A DNA stretch of 64,000 nucleotides from Lacrimispora sphenoides JCM 1415. Its GTDB lineage: Bacteria; Bacillota; Clostridia; Lachnospirales; Lachnospiraceae. The first letter of the stretch is position 1, and each line of letters opens with the position of its first letter. The notes below the pieces were generated by a model. That model saw only the letters and a list, made by a program, of their open reading frames with translations. It made no database searches and was not told where the DNA came from. Location: positions 1,860,001-1,924,000 of the forward strand of contig NZ_LT630003.1 of assembly GCF_900105615.1 (NCBI RefSeq), in the 5' to 3' direction. Positions 10,274 to 18,154 of this stretch are shown here, in pieces. A program made the translations under genes and the position numbers.

Positions 10274-10886
10274 GGGTTTCCTTTCCTTCCTTTTCCGTAC
10301 ATTCTCTCAAAAATTCCATAATTTCCGTCTGAATGTATTCTCTTTTTTCGCGTTCAAACGTAAGAATTCGTCCATTTGACCGTTTTACAAGCTTTTCTTC
10401 CAAATCCCGAAGAAGCTTGTCCGGGTCCGGCTCTGTGGGAACTCTGGTTCTCATGGCCTCCAGATTTTTCCGGCTTTTCATAACTCCGATGCAGGGCACC
10501 TGGCTATCAAGGCAGCAAAGAACCTCTTCCATAAATTCCGGTACAAAAAGTTCTATCCCTCCTATTTCATCCAAAAGGCAGAATTCTTTACGAGTGTAAG
10601 AACGAAGAATTTCTATTCCACCGGTTTTAAAGAACTGAAGATTTTTTTGAAATCCATGTTCAGTCCATTCGATAAAGACATTGGTCATTCCTTTTTTATA
10701 GGCAGCTGCCGGAATCCATTCTTCCTCTGCCGGGACCATACGAAATCCCATGGTCATCCCATCTTCATTTAACAAACGTTGGGAATAAAATCCTCCAACC
10801 ATTGGGTGCAAGGACTTTAAGCATTCAAAAAGCAGGGTTGTCTTGCCTTCTCCGGAATCACCTTTTAGAAATAAATATTTTCCCAT
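10248..10886 (-). CDS. THEP1-like nucleoside-triphosphatase
   Basis: 212 aa P-loop protein. Walker A is GDSGEGKTTL (about residues 9-18) and Walker B is FCLLDEIGGIEL. This matches the archaeal/bacterial THEP1 nucleotide phosphatase family. Members of this family occur next to xdhC and Mo/W-related transport genes in Clostridia, but the in vivo role is unknown. The start codon shares one base with the xdhC stop (TAATG), indicating coupling. Confidence 0.78.
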   Translation of the reverse strand: MGKYLFLKGDSGEGKTTLLFECLKSLHPMVGGFYSQRLLNEDGMTMGFRMVPAEEEWIPAAAYKKGMTNVFIEWTEHGFQKNLQFFKTGGIEILRSYTRKEFCLLDEIGGIELFVPEFMEEVLCCLDSQVPCIGVMKSRKNLEAMRTRVPTEPDPDKLLRDLEEKLVKRSNGRILTFEREKREYIQTEIMEFLRECTEKEGKETHGRKGLDL

Positions 10887-11917
10887 TACTTTTTTCGCCC
10901 TTCCCGAAGAGCCCTAGTAGCAATTAGTTCTCCTGCCACGCTGATGGCAATTTCAGCGGGTGTTTCTGCGTAGATTTCCAAGCCGATGGGGCTGTGACAG
11001 CTGTCGATTTGTTCTCTGGTAACGCCGTCTGCCATAAGCTTTTCAGTCAACGTTTCCAGTTTCCTGCGGCTGCCAATCACACCGACGTAGCAGGCATTTT
11101 TCGTAAGGACCTGTCTCTGGACAACATAATCCGACTGATGCCCTCTGGTCATAACACAGACATAATCGCATTCCCTTAATTCGAGGGAATCAAAAATCCT
11201 TTCATAATCCCCAACAATAGTCCTCTCTGCCAGGGGAAACAGTGTTTTATTGGCAAACTCCGGCCGGTCATCAAAAACAGTACACCGGAATCCTACATGC
11301 GCCAGAACAGGCACCAATTCCTGTGCCACATGTCCGCCTCCAAAAATATAGACGCAGCCGGCCCGGACCAGAGGCTCACTGTAATACTTACGTTCACCAA
11401 AGTTTTTTTGAACCGCCTTATGTTGAAGAAGGATTTTTCTATCTTCTTCATCAATTCCCGTTATTCCAGTTAATCCCGCGGATTTACTGTAGATACCCAG
11501 CCCCCATGTGGTTTCGTTGGTAATATCCATAAACAGCCAGCTGTCTTCATCCTTGTTATAGGCTTCTTCTATCTTCCTGCATAAGTCCTTAAATTCCTGA
11601 TTTTCATGATCCAGATACTGGAAGTAAACCACTACATCACCACCGCAGATCATACCCAGATCAGCTACCTGCTCCTTTCCAAGTACAAAGCTGTGCATAT
11701 AGGAGGTCTTTTCCTCAATCGCTTTCTGTGACCGTTTAATGGACCGGTATTCCACCGCTCCGCCTCCGATGGTTCCTTCGGTGGTTCCATCCCGCCTTAC
11801 CAGCATATGGGATCCTGCACCTCTGGGAGTGGATCCAGAACTTGCAATAATGGTTACCAAAACCCCATCTTCGCCTTTTTCCAGCGTTTCTAGAACTGTT
11901 TTGAACAGCTTCCTCAT
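10886..11917 (-). CDS. xdhC: XdhC/CoxI family molybdenum-cofactor insertion/maturation protein
   Basis: 343 aa. The N-terminal XdhC_CoxI domain has IIASSGSTPRGAGSHMLV and GTIGGGAVEYRS; the C-terminal Rossmann domain begins VYIFGGGHVAQELVPVLAHVGF and includes GVIGSRRK and SPIGLEI. Family members bind the molybdenum cofactor and promote its sulfuration and insertion into xanthine dehydrogenase-like hydroxylases. No hydroxylase lies in the window. It is the first long gene of the operon and is preceded by a 26-codon ORF with a 4-base overlap (ATGA). Confidence 0.9.
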   Translation of the reverse strand: MRKLFKTVLETLEKGEDGVLVTIIASSGSTPRGAGSHMLVRRDGTTEGTIGGGAVEYRSIKRSQKAIEEKTSYMHSFVLGKEQVADLGMICGGDVVVYFQYLDHENQEFKDLCRKIEEAYNKDEDSWLFMDITNETTWGLGIYSKSAGLTGITGIDEEDRKILLQHKAVQKNFGERKYYSEPLVRAGCVYIFGGGHVAQELVPVLAHVGFRCTVFDDRPEFANKTLFPLAERTIVGDYERIFDSLELRECDYVCVMTRGHQSDYVVQRQVLTKNACYVGVIGSRRKLETLTEKLMADGVTREQIDSCHSPIGLEIYAETPAEIAISVAGELIATRALREGRKK

Positions 11918-11994
11918 TTCAATACCCCCTCAAAATATTTTATAAAACTGTAACATTTATGCCCTGCCGCAAAAATGACTGCACTTGTCTTCAT
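11914..11994 (-). CDS. 26-aa leader ORF coupled to xdhC
   Basis: ATG at 11992-11994 behind GGAAAGGTGGGAT; the stop TGA overlaps the xdhC ATG. The peptide begins MKTSAVIFAAGHK, which resembles the first strand and loop of MobA/MocA nucleotidyltransferases (AVILAAG). It could be a regulatory leader peptide or the stub of a deleted mocA-like gene. No homologue is claimed; short length makes this tentative. Confidence 0.4.
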   Translation of the reverse strand: MKTSAVIFAAGHKCYSFIKYFEGVLK

Positions 11995-12044
11995 ATCGGA
12001 TCCCACCTTTCCGTTATATTTTTAAAAATACAACGGCTTTGTTT

Positions 12045-12073
12045 ATTATAATCCTTTTTCCAGAATTTGTAAA
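12045..12073 (-). promoter_or_regulatory. Promoter of the xdhC-ABC importer operon
   Basis: On the minus strand TTTACA (12068-12073), 17-bp spacer, TATAAT (12045-12050). A hairpin ccgtt.tattttt/aaaaata.aacgg (12011-12036) lies in the leader between promoter and leader ORF. Confidence 0.7.
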
Positions 12074-12094
12074 CCTGATAAAAGTAAAATACAA

Positions 12095-12151
12095 AAGGTC
12101 CCCGGATTGAAATTTAATCAAACATCAACTAAATTTCAATCCGGGGACCTT
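12095..12151 (-). terminator. Terminator with a 22-bp perfect stem
   Basis: Arms 12095-12116 and 12130-12151 are exact inverted repeats with a 13-nt loop; a T-rich stretch follows on the minus strand. It lies directly after the NlpC/P60 stop codon. Confidence 0.85.
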
Positions 12152-12154
12152 GTA

Positions 12155-13771
12155 TCAATCACCGATCATGTTACGGATTTTTACCGGTGTCCGGTAATTC
12201 CATGTGGAAATTTTAATACCGCTTCGTCTGCTTGCCGCATGGACGATCTGTCCGTTGCCGATATACATGGACACATGGTTAATGGTCCCTTTGCTGTCTG
12301 CATAATAGATCAGATCCCCAGGCCTCATTTCGCTGGATTTTACTGCCTTCCCCTTACCTGCCTGAGAGCCGGAATAATGAGGTAGTCCAATGCCAAAATG
12401 AGCATAAACAGACATGGTAAACCCAGAGCAGTCGGCTCCCTTCGTGAGGCTGGTTCCGCCCCATACATAAGGATTCCCCAAAAACTGCAGGGCATAATTG
12501 ACGATCTGCGCCCTAAATGATGCCTGGGCATTGGCTTTTTCCTCTAAAGGAGAAAATTTGATTGCCTCAGGAAGAGCATACCGGACATCAACGTAATCTG
12601 TGGATACATAGGCGCTGCTGTTTTCCTCCAGCTCGATCTGTATCCAGCCGTCAATCTGCTTTAAAACCGGATACCGCTCGTTATTTGATATCTGTGTCCA
12701 TATCTTTGATTCAGTGGAAGGCTCGGTCCTTGCGTTTAACATATCCGTGTTTACGATGGCCATCAGCTCTGCAACCTGCAAGGCCTCATCCTTTGCTGCC
12801 TGTCCTGTCAGGATATAATCGGACTTCACATAGCCGGTAATGTTACCGGACTGAATCTTATACCAGCCATCCGTCGTCTCTAAAATATTTCCTGCGGCCT
12901 TGCTTGGCATCTTTGCAATAATCTTGCCGTTTTCATTCGGCTCTTCTCTTACGTTCAAATAATTATCCACGTCGGAAATACCGATGTTCTTATAGAGATT
13001 AAATATCATGGCCTTTAGATCCAGTTTTCTGGCTTCATTCAGTCCATATTCCAATTTAACGTAATCCGCGGATAAATACCCGGCCGGGATCTGTACCCAG
13101 CCCTCAGTCTGGCCTAAGACCTCATACCGCTCATTGGAAAGCGCCTGGCCTACCACATCTGAACTGGTGGAGGGTTCCTTCCTGATATTCATGCTATCGG
13201 TCTGAACGATAGCTCTTAACTTCACCAGATCCATTGCTTTCTTTTTTGCGTCTTCCCCTGTTAAAACAAATTCGGAATTTATATATCCTTCAATCCCGCC
13301 GGAAGATATTTTGCACCAGCCGGATTCCGTATTCTCCAGGATATCGCAGGCACTGTCTCCCTGGAGTTTTCCGATTACATCCTCCTCGGTACCCGGCGCT
13401 TTTCTCACGTTTAAGTATCCTGATACCTGAATGATCCCTAAATTCTTGTAGGAATTTACAACCTTTTCTTTTTCGTCCTTTTCCTTTGCTGCCTGAGCTT
13501 CGGACTCGGCCTCTGCATTTATGCCTGCTGATTCCTCCAGTTTTATTGCTGTGGCCTCGGATCCTGTTGCAAGCCCTGCAGGTTTTGCAGAGAGGTGATT
13601 CTTCACCGCCATTCCCACTGCAGAAATAACTGCTACGCAGAGAACCGCTGTACCTCCCATTGCCAAAAGTTTCTTATAATCATTCTTACTGCGTTTTTTT
13701 CTTGCCTTATCCAAACGAATTATATAATCTTTTTTCTCGTTGTTATTTTCCATCCTGTACTTTCTCTCCAT
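12155..13771 (-). CDS. Membrane-anchored SH3 / NlpC-P60 cell-wall hydrolase
   Basis: 538 aa. A basic cytoplasmic N-terminus is followed by one membrane segment (KLLAMGGTAVLCVAVISAVG, about residues 34-56). There are four bacterial SH3 repeats, each with an LNVRK/MNIRK/LNVRE/LNARTEPS signature. A C-terminal NlpC/P60 domain follows: NPYVWGGTSLTKGADCSGF has the catalytic Cys, INHVSMYIG the His, and QIVHAASR the third polar residue. It is predicted to cut peptidoglycan stem peptides outside the cell. The SH3 repeats probably bind the wall. A second ATG six codons in is an alternative start. Confidence 0.88.
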   Translation of the reverse strand: MERKYRMENNNEKKDYIIRLDKARKKRSKNDYKKLLAMGGTAVLCVAVISAVGMAVKNHLSAKPAGLATGSEATAIKLEESAGINAEAESEAQAAKEKDEKEKVVNSYKNLGIIQVSGYLNVRKAPGTEEDVIGKLQGDSACDILENTESGWCKISSGGIEGYINSEFVLTGEDAKKKAMDLVKLRAIVQTDSMNIRKEPSTSSDVVGQALSNERYEVLGQTEGWVQIPAGYLSADYVKLEYGLNEARKLDLKAMIFNLYKNIGISDVDNYLNVREEPNENGKIIAKMPSKAAGNILETTDGWYKIQSGNITGYVKSDYILTGQAAKDEALQVAELMAIVNTDMLNARTEPSTESKIWTQISNNERYPVLKQIDGWIQIELEENSSAYVSTDYVDVRYALPEAIKFSPLEEKANAQASFRAQIVNYALQFLGNPYVWGGTSLTKGADCSGFTMSVYAHFGIGLPHYSGSQAGKGKAVKSSEMRPGDLIYYADSKGTINHVSMYIGNGQIVHAASRRSGIKISTWNYRTPVKIRNMIGD

Positions 13772-13956
13772 ATTCCTGTTTTCTAGCGGAAAGCCAATTC
13801 AGACTAAAAGTCTATCTGCCTAAGTATAGCATAAAATGTCATTATTTGCGATATAACCATAGCAAAAAATTATTAAGATTATGTTACATATATTAAGAAA
13901 GATACATCCGGAAAAGGCAGATTTGAATCATAAGCCTACAGGCATGAGAACAAAAA

Positions 13957-13994
13957 ACAGGACAGAAAACCCTATAAAAGGTTCCATGTCCTGT
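13957..13994 (-). terminator. Terminator of the TrpXYZ-like ABC operon
   Basis: acaggaca / tgtcctgt stem with inner aaacc/ggtt pairing, 12 bp after the ATPase stop on the minus strand, followed by a T-rich stretch. Confidence 0.65.
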
Positions 13995-14005
13995 AATTTC
14001 AACGG

Positions 14006-14803
14006 CTATTTCGCCAGAATCATTCTGTCATTAGAAAATTCCTCACCGCTTGCCTCTTCGAATTTCTTAAGAAGATCCTCAACTTCCAGTTTCTTTTTTT
14101 CTTCCCCTGACACATCATATATGATGCGGCCTTCATGCATCATGACAAGCCTGTTGCCGATCTGGATCGCATCCTTCATGTTATGAGTGATCATAAGAGT
14201 CGTGAGATTTTGCTCTTTCACAATCTCCTGTGTAATTTCCAGAACCTTTTTAGCAGTTTTGGGGTCAAGTGCAGCGGTATGCTCATCAAGAAGAAGCAGT
14301 TTTGGCTTTTTTAAGGTCGCCATCAACAAGGTAAGCGCCTGTCTCTGGCCTCCGGAAAGAAGCCCGACCTTATTGGTCATACGGTCCTGAAGCCCAAGAC
14401 CCAGTTTTTTTAGCGCCTCATGGTAAAAAGCTTTTTCGCTGGTCTTAATTCCCCAGGCAAGGCCTCTTCCCTGTCCCCGCCGATAAGCCAACGCCATATT
14501 CTCCTGTATTTCCATTCCGGCGGCAGTTCCCAGCATAGGATCCTGGAATACCCTTCCGATATATTTAGCCCTTTTATATTCCGGGTCCCTGGAAATATTG
14601 ATCTCATCAATCTGGATCTTACCGGAATCAATCGGGTATACTCCTGCTATCATGTTTAACATTGTGGATTTCCCTGCTCCGTTACCGCCGATCACCGTAA
14701 CAAAGTCACCCTCATTCAGATGGAGGTCAATGCCATTCAATGCCTTTTTTTCATTGATGGTGTTCCTATTAAATGTTTTTCTGACATTCTTAATATACAG
14801 CAC
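14006..14803 (-). CDS. ABC transporter ATP-binding protein (TrpZ-like)
   Basis: 265 aa from a GTG at 14801-14803 preceded by GGAGGAGAATAACC; a longer in-frame start at 14845 would overlap the permease. Walker A GGNGAGKST, signature LSGGQRQ, Walker B LLLLDEHTAALD and switch His ITHN are present; the Glu after Walker B Asp is retained. It is the ATPase of the importer formed with the next two upstream genes; only 2 nt separate it from the permease stop. Confidence 0.87.
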   Translation of the reverse strand: MLYIKNVRKTFNRNTINEKKALNGIDLHLNEGDFVTVIGGNGAGKSTMLNMIAGVYPIDSGKIQIDEINISRDPEYKRAKYIGRVFQDPMLGTAAGMEIQENMALAYRRGQGRGLAWGIKTSEKAFYHEALKKLGLGLQDRMTNKVGLLSGGQRQALTLLMATLKKPKLLLLDEHTAALDPKTAKKVLEITQEIVKEQNLTTLMITHNMKDAIQIGNRLVMMHEGRIIYDVSGEEKKKLEVEDLLKKFEEASGEEFSNDRMILAK

Positions 14804-14805
14804 GG

Positions 14806-15720
14806 TTATTCTCCTCCTTCTGTATAAGATTTCCTGATGCGCCATTTATTCACCATGACTGGCACGCAAAGCGCCACTGCAACGATCGCAGCCGACAAAA
14901 GCTTCATATCATTGGCATCCATACCCATTCTTAAAACCATGGCACGGATCACGAAATATATGACAGAACCCACGACTGCCGAGATAAGTTTACTTGCAAA
15001 GGAACGAAGTTTCCCCATCAGCACATCACCAATAACAATAGCCGCAAGGCCAATGACAATCGCACCGGTACCCATACCGATATCCGCGTATTTCTGGCTT
15101 TGACAGACCAGTCCTCCGGAAAGTCCTACAAGTCCGTTGCTGATGGTGAGGGCCAAAAGCTTTGTCCAGTTTGTATTGACGCCCTGAGCGCGTATCATTG
15201 CCTGATTATTCCCTGTAGCACGCATGGCACTGCCGATTTCTGTTCCAAAGAACCAGTAAAGAAAGAAAATCATTACGATAGCCAGGCCGATTCCGATGAT
15301 CATTGCGGCGGCCTGCTTGCTTAACCCGGTTACCGCTATGAATTTAGACATAATTGTATCAGTCTTTAAAAGCGGTACATTACTCTTTCCTCCCATAATC
15401 CGGAGATTTATGGACCAAAGACCGATCTGTGTCAGGATTCCTGCCAGTATCGCCGGTATTTCAAAGATCGTATGCAGCAACCCGGTCACTGCCCCGGCTG
15501 CCATCCCGGCCACTGCCGCAATCCCTAAGGCAATCCAGGGATCAACGTTAAAATTTAGTATCATAACGGCGCATACACAGCCGCCCATGGCAAAGCTTCC
15601 ATCTACCGTCAAATCGGCAATGTCCAATAGTTTGTAGGTAATGTAAACTCCTAAAACCATAATCCCCCATAAAACCCCCTGAACAACTGCATCCTGAAGG
15701 GATACCAACAAACCACTCAT
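14806..15720 (-). CDS. ABC transporter permease (TrpY-like, BPD_transp_2)
   Basis: 304 aa, about eight to nine membrane segments, related to branched-chain amino-acid-type permeases. LLDIADLTVDGSFAMGGCV is characteristic of the uncharacterised permeases found with TrpX-type binding proteins. The start ATG is eight bases after GGAGG. Confidence 0.87.
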   Translation of the reverse strand: MSGLLVSLQDAVVQGVLWGIMVLGVYITYKLLDIADLTVDGSFAMGGCVCAVMILNFNVDPWIALGIAAVAGMAAGAVTGLLHTIFEIPAILAGILTQIGLWSINLRIMGGKSNVPLLKTDTIMSKFIAVTGLSKQAAAMIIGIGLAIVMIFFLYWFFGTEIGSAMRATGNNQAMIRAQGVNTNWTKLLALTISNGLVGLSGGLVCQSQKYADIGMGTGAIVIGLAAIVIGDVLMGKLRSFASKLISAVVGSVIYFVIRAMVLRMGMDANDMKLLSAAIVAVALCVPVMVNKWRIRKSYTEGGE

Positions 15721-15771
15721 CAATCATTCCTCCGCGTATTTTCTCGTTTCATATTTCCTGCAATGCCCAAA

Positions 15772-15838
15772 GGGCTTTCATAGACATAAATGCCTTACAT
15801 AAAGAATGAAAGCCCATCCTTTATGTAAAGCATCTATG
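15772..15838 (-). promoter_or_regulatory. Possible H-type RNA pseudoknot in the binding-protein/permease intercistron
   Basis: 15779-15804 pairs with 15819-15838 (a long imperfect stem). The loop contains tgaaagccc (15807-15815), which is exactly complementary to gggctttca at 15772-15780 just outside the stem. Both pairings can coexist apart from about 2-3 shared bases. Function unknown. Confidence 0.5.
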
Positions 15839-15840
15839 GC

Positions 15841-15876
15841 CGGCAGGCGGACCATTCAAACAGGTCCCGCCTGCCG
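15841..15876 (-). terminator. GC-rich hairpin after the substrate-binding gene
   Basis: cggcaggcgg-acc pairs with ggtcccgcctgccg (one bulge), 17 bp after the lipoprotein stop. There is no strong U-tract on the minus strand, so it may act as a partial terminator or mRNA stabiliser that sets a higher level of the binding protein. Confidence 0.55.
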
Positions 15877-15893
15877 CTCATTTCTTAACCCCC

Positions 15894-16931
15894 TTATTTA
15901 AGGCTGGAAATATCAATTCCCAGGGTCTTTGCTGTTTCCTCATTGACAGTCAGCTTACACTTATCCAAAGGAAGGTATTCAATCGGCATCTTGGAGATAT
16001 CCGCACCCTCTGTCAGGATCTTTACAGCCTGCTGTCCGGTTAAGTAACCCAGTTCATAATAATCAATGCCATATGTAGCAAGACCGCCGGCATTTACCAT
16101 ACCTTCTTCTCCGCAGATTACCGGAATGCCGTTTTCATTCGCTACCATGCTCACGGTTGCCATACCTGCTGCAATGGTATTATCGGTAGGAGTATAAAGT
16201 GCATCTACTTTGCCTACCATGGAGGTAACAACCGTCTGGATCTCGTTGGAGTTGGATACGGTGTACTCTACCGCTGTCATGCCTTCCGCTTCAATTGCAT
16301 CTTTTGCCATCTTAGCCTGGATTTCAGAGTTGGATTCTGCAGAGCAGAAAAGAATACCCACGGTTTTTGCATCAGGGAGAATCTTTTTTAGGAGAGCTAT
16401 CTGCTCTTTTACAGGAGTTAAATCAGAGGTACCGCTTACATTTCCTCCTGGGTTATCGTTGCTCTCAACCAGATCAGATGATGCCGGATCAGTGACTGCT
16501 GTCAAAAGAATCGGGATATCGCTTGTGGCTCCTGCCACAGCCTGAGCCGCCGGTGTTGCGATCGCAAGGATCAAATCGTCGTTGTCATTAACCAGCTTGC
16601 TGGCAATGGTCTGGCACGTAGGCTGGTCACCGGAGGCGTTCTGCTGGTCAACGGTATAGTTAAGACCTGCATCATCAAGCGCCTGGATAAAGCCTTTATT
16701 GGAGGCGTCTAAGGCTGCATGCTGTACAAGCTGGAGAACCCCGATTTTATACTGCTTTCCATCCGCTGTCTTTTCTCCTGTGGATTCTGCTGCTTCACTT
16801 GTTTTTTCTGTTGCAGTCGTGGTTTCCGGAGCTGAGGTCGCCGTGTCTGGTGCTTTGCTGCCGCATGCTGTTAAGGACAACATCATGGCGCCGGCAAGAA
16901 CCAATGATAAAACATTTGCTGATTTCTTCAT
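15894..16931 (-). CDS. ABC transporter substrate-binding lipoprotein (TrpX-like)
   Basis: 345 aa from ATG 16929-16931 behind GAGGAGAGAAGATT. Signal peptide with lipobox LTAC, then a Thr/Ala/Glu-rich linker, then the ABC_sub_bind domain (YKIGVLQLVQHAALDASNKG; ILLTAVTDPASSDLV; YYELGYLTGQQAVKIL). The family includes the streptococcal tryptophan-binding TrpX; the ligand here is not proven. First gene of the three-gene importer. Confidence 0.85.
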   Translation of the reverse strand: MKKSANVLSLVLAGAMMLSLTACGSKAPDTATSAPETTTATEKTSEAAESTGEKTADGKQYKIGVLQLVQHAALDASNKGFIQALDDAGLNYTVDQQNASGDQPTCQTIASKLVNDNDDLILAIATPAAQAVAGATSDIPILLTAVTDPASSDLVESNDNPGGNVSGTSDLTPVKEQIALLKKILPDAKTVGILFCSAESNSEIQAKMAKDAIEAEGMTAVEYTVSNSNEIQTVVTSMVGKVDALYTPTDNTIAAGMATVSMVANENGIPVICGEEGMVNAGGLATYGIDYYELGYLTGQQAVKILTEGADISKMPIEYLPLDKCKLTVNEETAKTLGIDISSLK

Positions 16932-16984
16932 AATCTTCTCTCCTCTTCCTTCCAAAATTTCGTCCTTTTTGGAACTTAATTCGT

Positions 16985-17013
16985 ATCATACTACAAAAAA
17001 GATTAGCCGTCAA
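16985..17013 (-). promoter_or_regulatory. Promoter of the TrpXYZ-like ABC operon
   Basis: Minus strand TTGACG (17008-17013), 17-bp spacer, TATGAT (16985-16990). No T-box or tryptophan attenuator is visible in the short leader. Confidence 0.75.
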
Positions 17014-17108
17014 TTTTATTGCTTTAAATTTATGCGTTTTTAATGTGCTAAAGTACATTTTTGTAAAAAATGACGAAAGCTGGTCCCGCATTTCCTGTTC
17101 TAATCATT

Positions 17109-17143
17109 AAAAAAACCGGAGAATCAATGTTCTCCGGTTTTTT
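17109..17143 (-). terminator. Terminator of the yitT-type gene
   Basis: ccggagaa/ttctccgg stem with flanking A and T tracts immediately after the TAA of the gene upstream. Confidence 0.9.
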
Positions 17144-18007
17144 TTAATTGGCAAGAAATCCTTTTCCTATTATTTCGCTGGAATTAGATATCAGTATAAA
17201 CGCTGTTGGTTCCACAGTACGTATATAATTTTTTAGCTTAAGTGCCTGTGAACGCTTCATGGTTGTCAGGATGACTGTCTTTTTATGATGGCTGAACGCG
17301 CCCTGTGCCTCATAAACCGTGGCACTCCGGTTAAGTCCATGAATGATATAATCACAGATGGGCCCCGGATCATCACAGATGATGCTGAAACACTTGCACA
17401 GATTAATGTTTTCGATAACATCGCCAATCACAAGGGATTTGGCTAATAAACCAAGGGAAGAGAATAACCCTGTCTCCGGTCCAAATACAAAGTAGGCCAT
17501 AATGACTCCTGTCACATCCACCAGCAAAAGCACGGTTCCAATATTAAGGCTGGTGTACCGTTTCAGAATCATGGCGATAATATCCGTTCCCCCGCTGGAA
17601 GCTCCGGTGTTAAAAAGGAGCGCAGAACCTACGCTTGGCAAAAGAATCGCAAAGATCAGTTCCAAAAGTGGTTCCCTGGTAAGAGGCCTTGTAATCGGAT
17701 ACAGCCGTTCCAAAAAGTAAAGAAATAGGGACATCATGAGGGTGGCGTAAACCGTTTTAATCCCAAAGCTCCGTCCCAGGAAGAGAAAGCCAGCCACCAG
17801 TAAAACTGTATTCACAATGGTTGTGAACTCACTGGCCGACCAATGGGTTAATGCACTGATTACCGTCGCAAACCCTGTGACACCTCCGAATGCAAAATTA
17901 TTGGGGAATTTGAAGAAATAAATCCCCACTACCATAATCCAGATACTGAACGTGATCAGTCCATACTCTGCAAGCGTTCTCAGTGTTTTGTTTTCTATCT
18001 GCTTCAT
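17144..18007 (-). CDS. YitT family membrane protein (DUF161-DUF2179)
   Basis: 287 aa. Five to six hydrophobic segments occupy about residues 10-170 (YitT_membrane domain, with FKFPNNFAFGGVTGFATV and NTGASSGGTDIIAM). A soluble C-terminal DUF2179 domain follows (ATVYEAQGAFSHHKKTVILT). The function of the family is unknown. It has its own promoter and terminator. Confidence 0.87.
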   Translation of the reverse strand: MKQIENKTLRTLAEYGLITFSIWIMVVGIYFFKFPNNFAFGGVTGFATVISALTHWSASEFTTIVNTVLLVAGFLFLGRSFGIKTVYATLMMSLFLYFLERLYPITRPLTREPLLELIFAILLPSVGSALLFNTGASSGGTDIIAMILKRYTSLNIGTVLLLVDVTGVIMAYFVFGPETGLFSSLGLLAKSLVIGDVIENINLCKCFSIICDDPGPICDYIIHGLNRSATVYEAQGAFSHHKKTVILTTMKRSQALKLKNYIRTVEPTAFILISNSSEIIGKGFLAN

Positions 18008-18093
18008 GACTGTTTGTCTATCTCCCTCCGGCTCCTTTAAGCCGGTTCTGTACGTTTTTGAGTGAATTTATAGTTTCCTTTCACTCCCACTCG

Positions 18094-18122
18094 ACTATAC
18101 CTCAAAGGGGCGGTAATTACAA
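18094..18122 (-). promoter_or_regulatory. Promoter of the yitT-type gene
   Basis: Minus strand TTGTAA (18117-18122), 17-bp spacer, TATAGT (18094-18099). A small CCGGC/GCCGG hairpin (18028-18045) lies in the leader just upstream of the GGGAG site. Confidence 0.55.
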
Positions 18123-18154
18123 ACACAATTCCATCTGATATTCTCACAGTCTTT

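Noticed and set aside
12095..12151. 22-bp perfect inverted repeat as a MITE
   Set aside because: It sits directly after a stop codon with a T-rich tail and has no flanking target duplication, so a terminator is the simpler reading.
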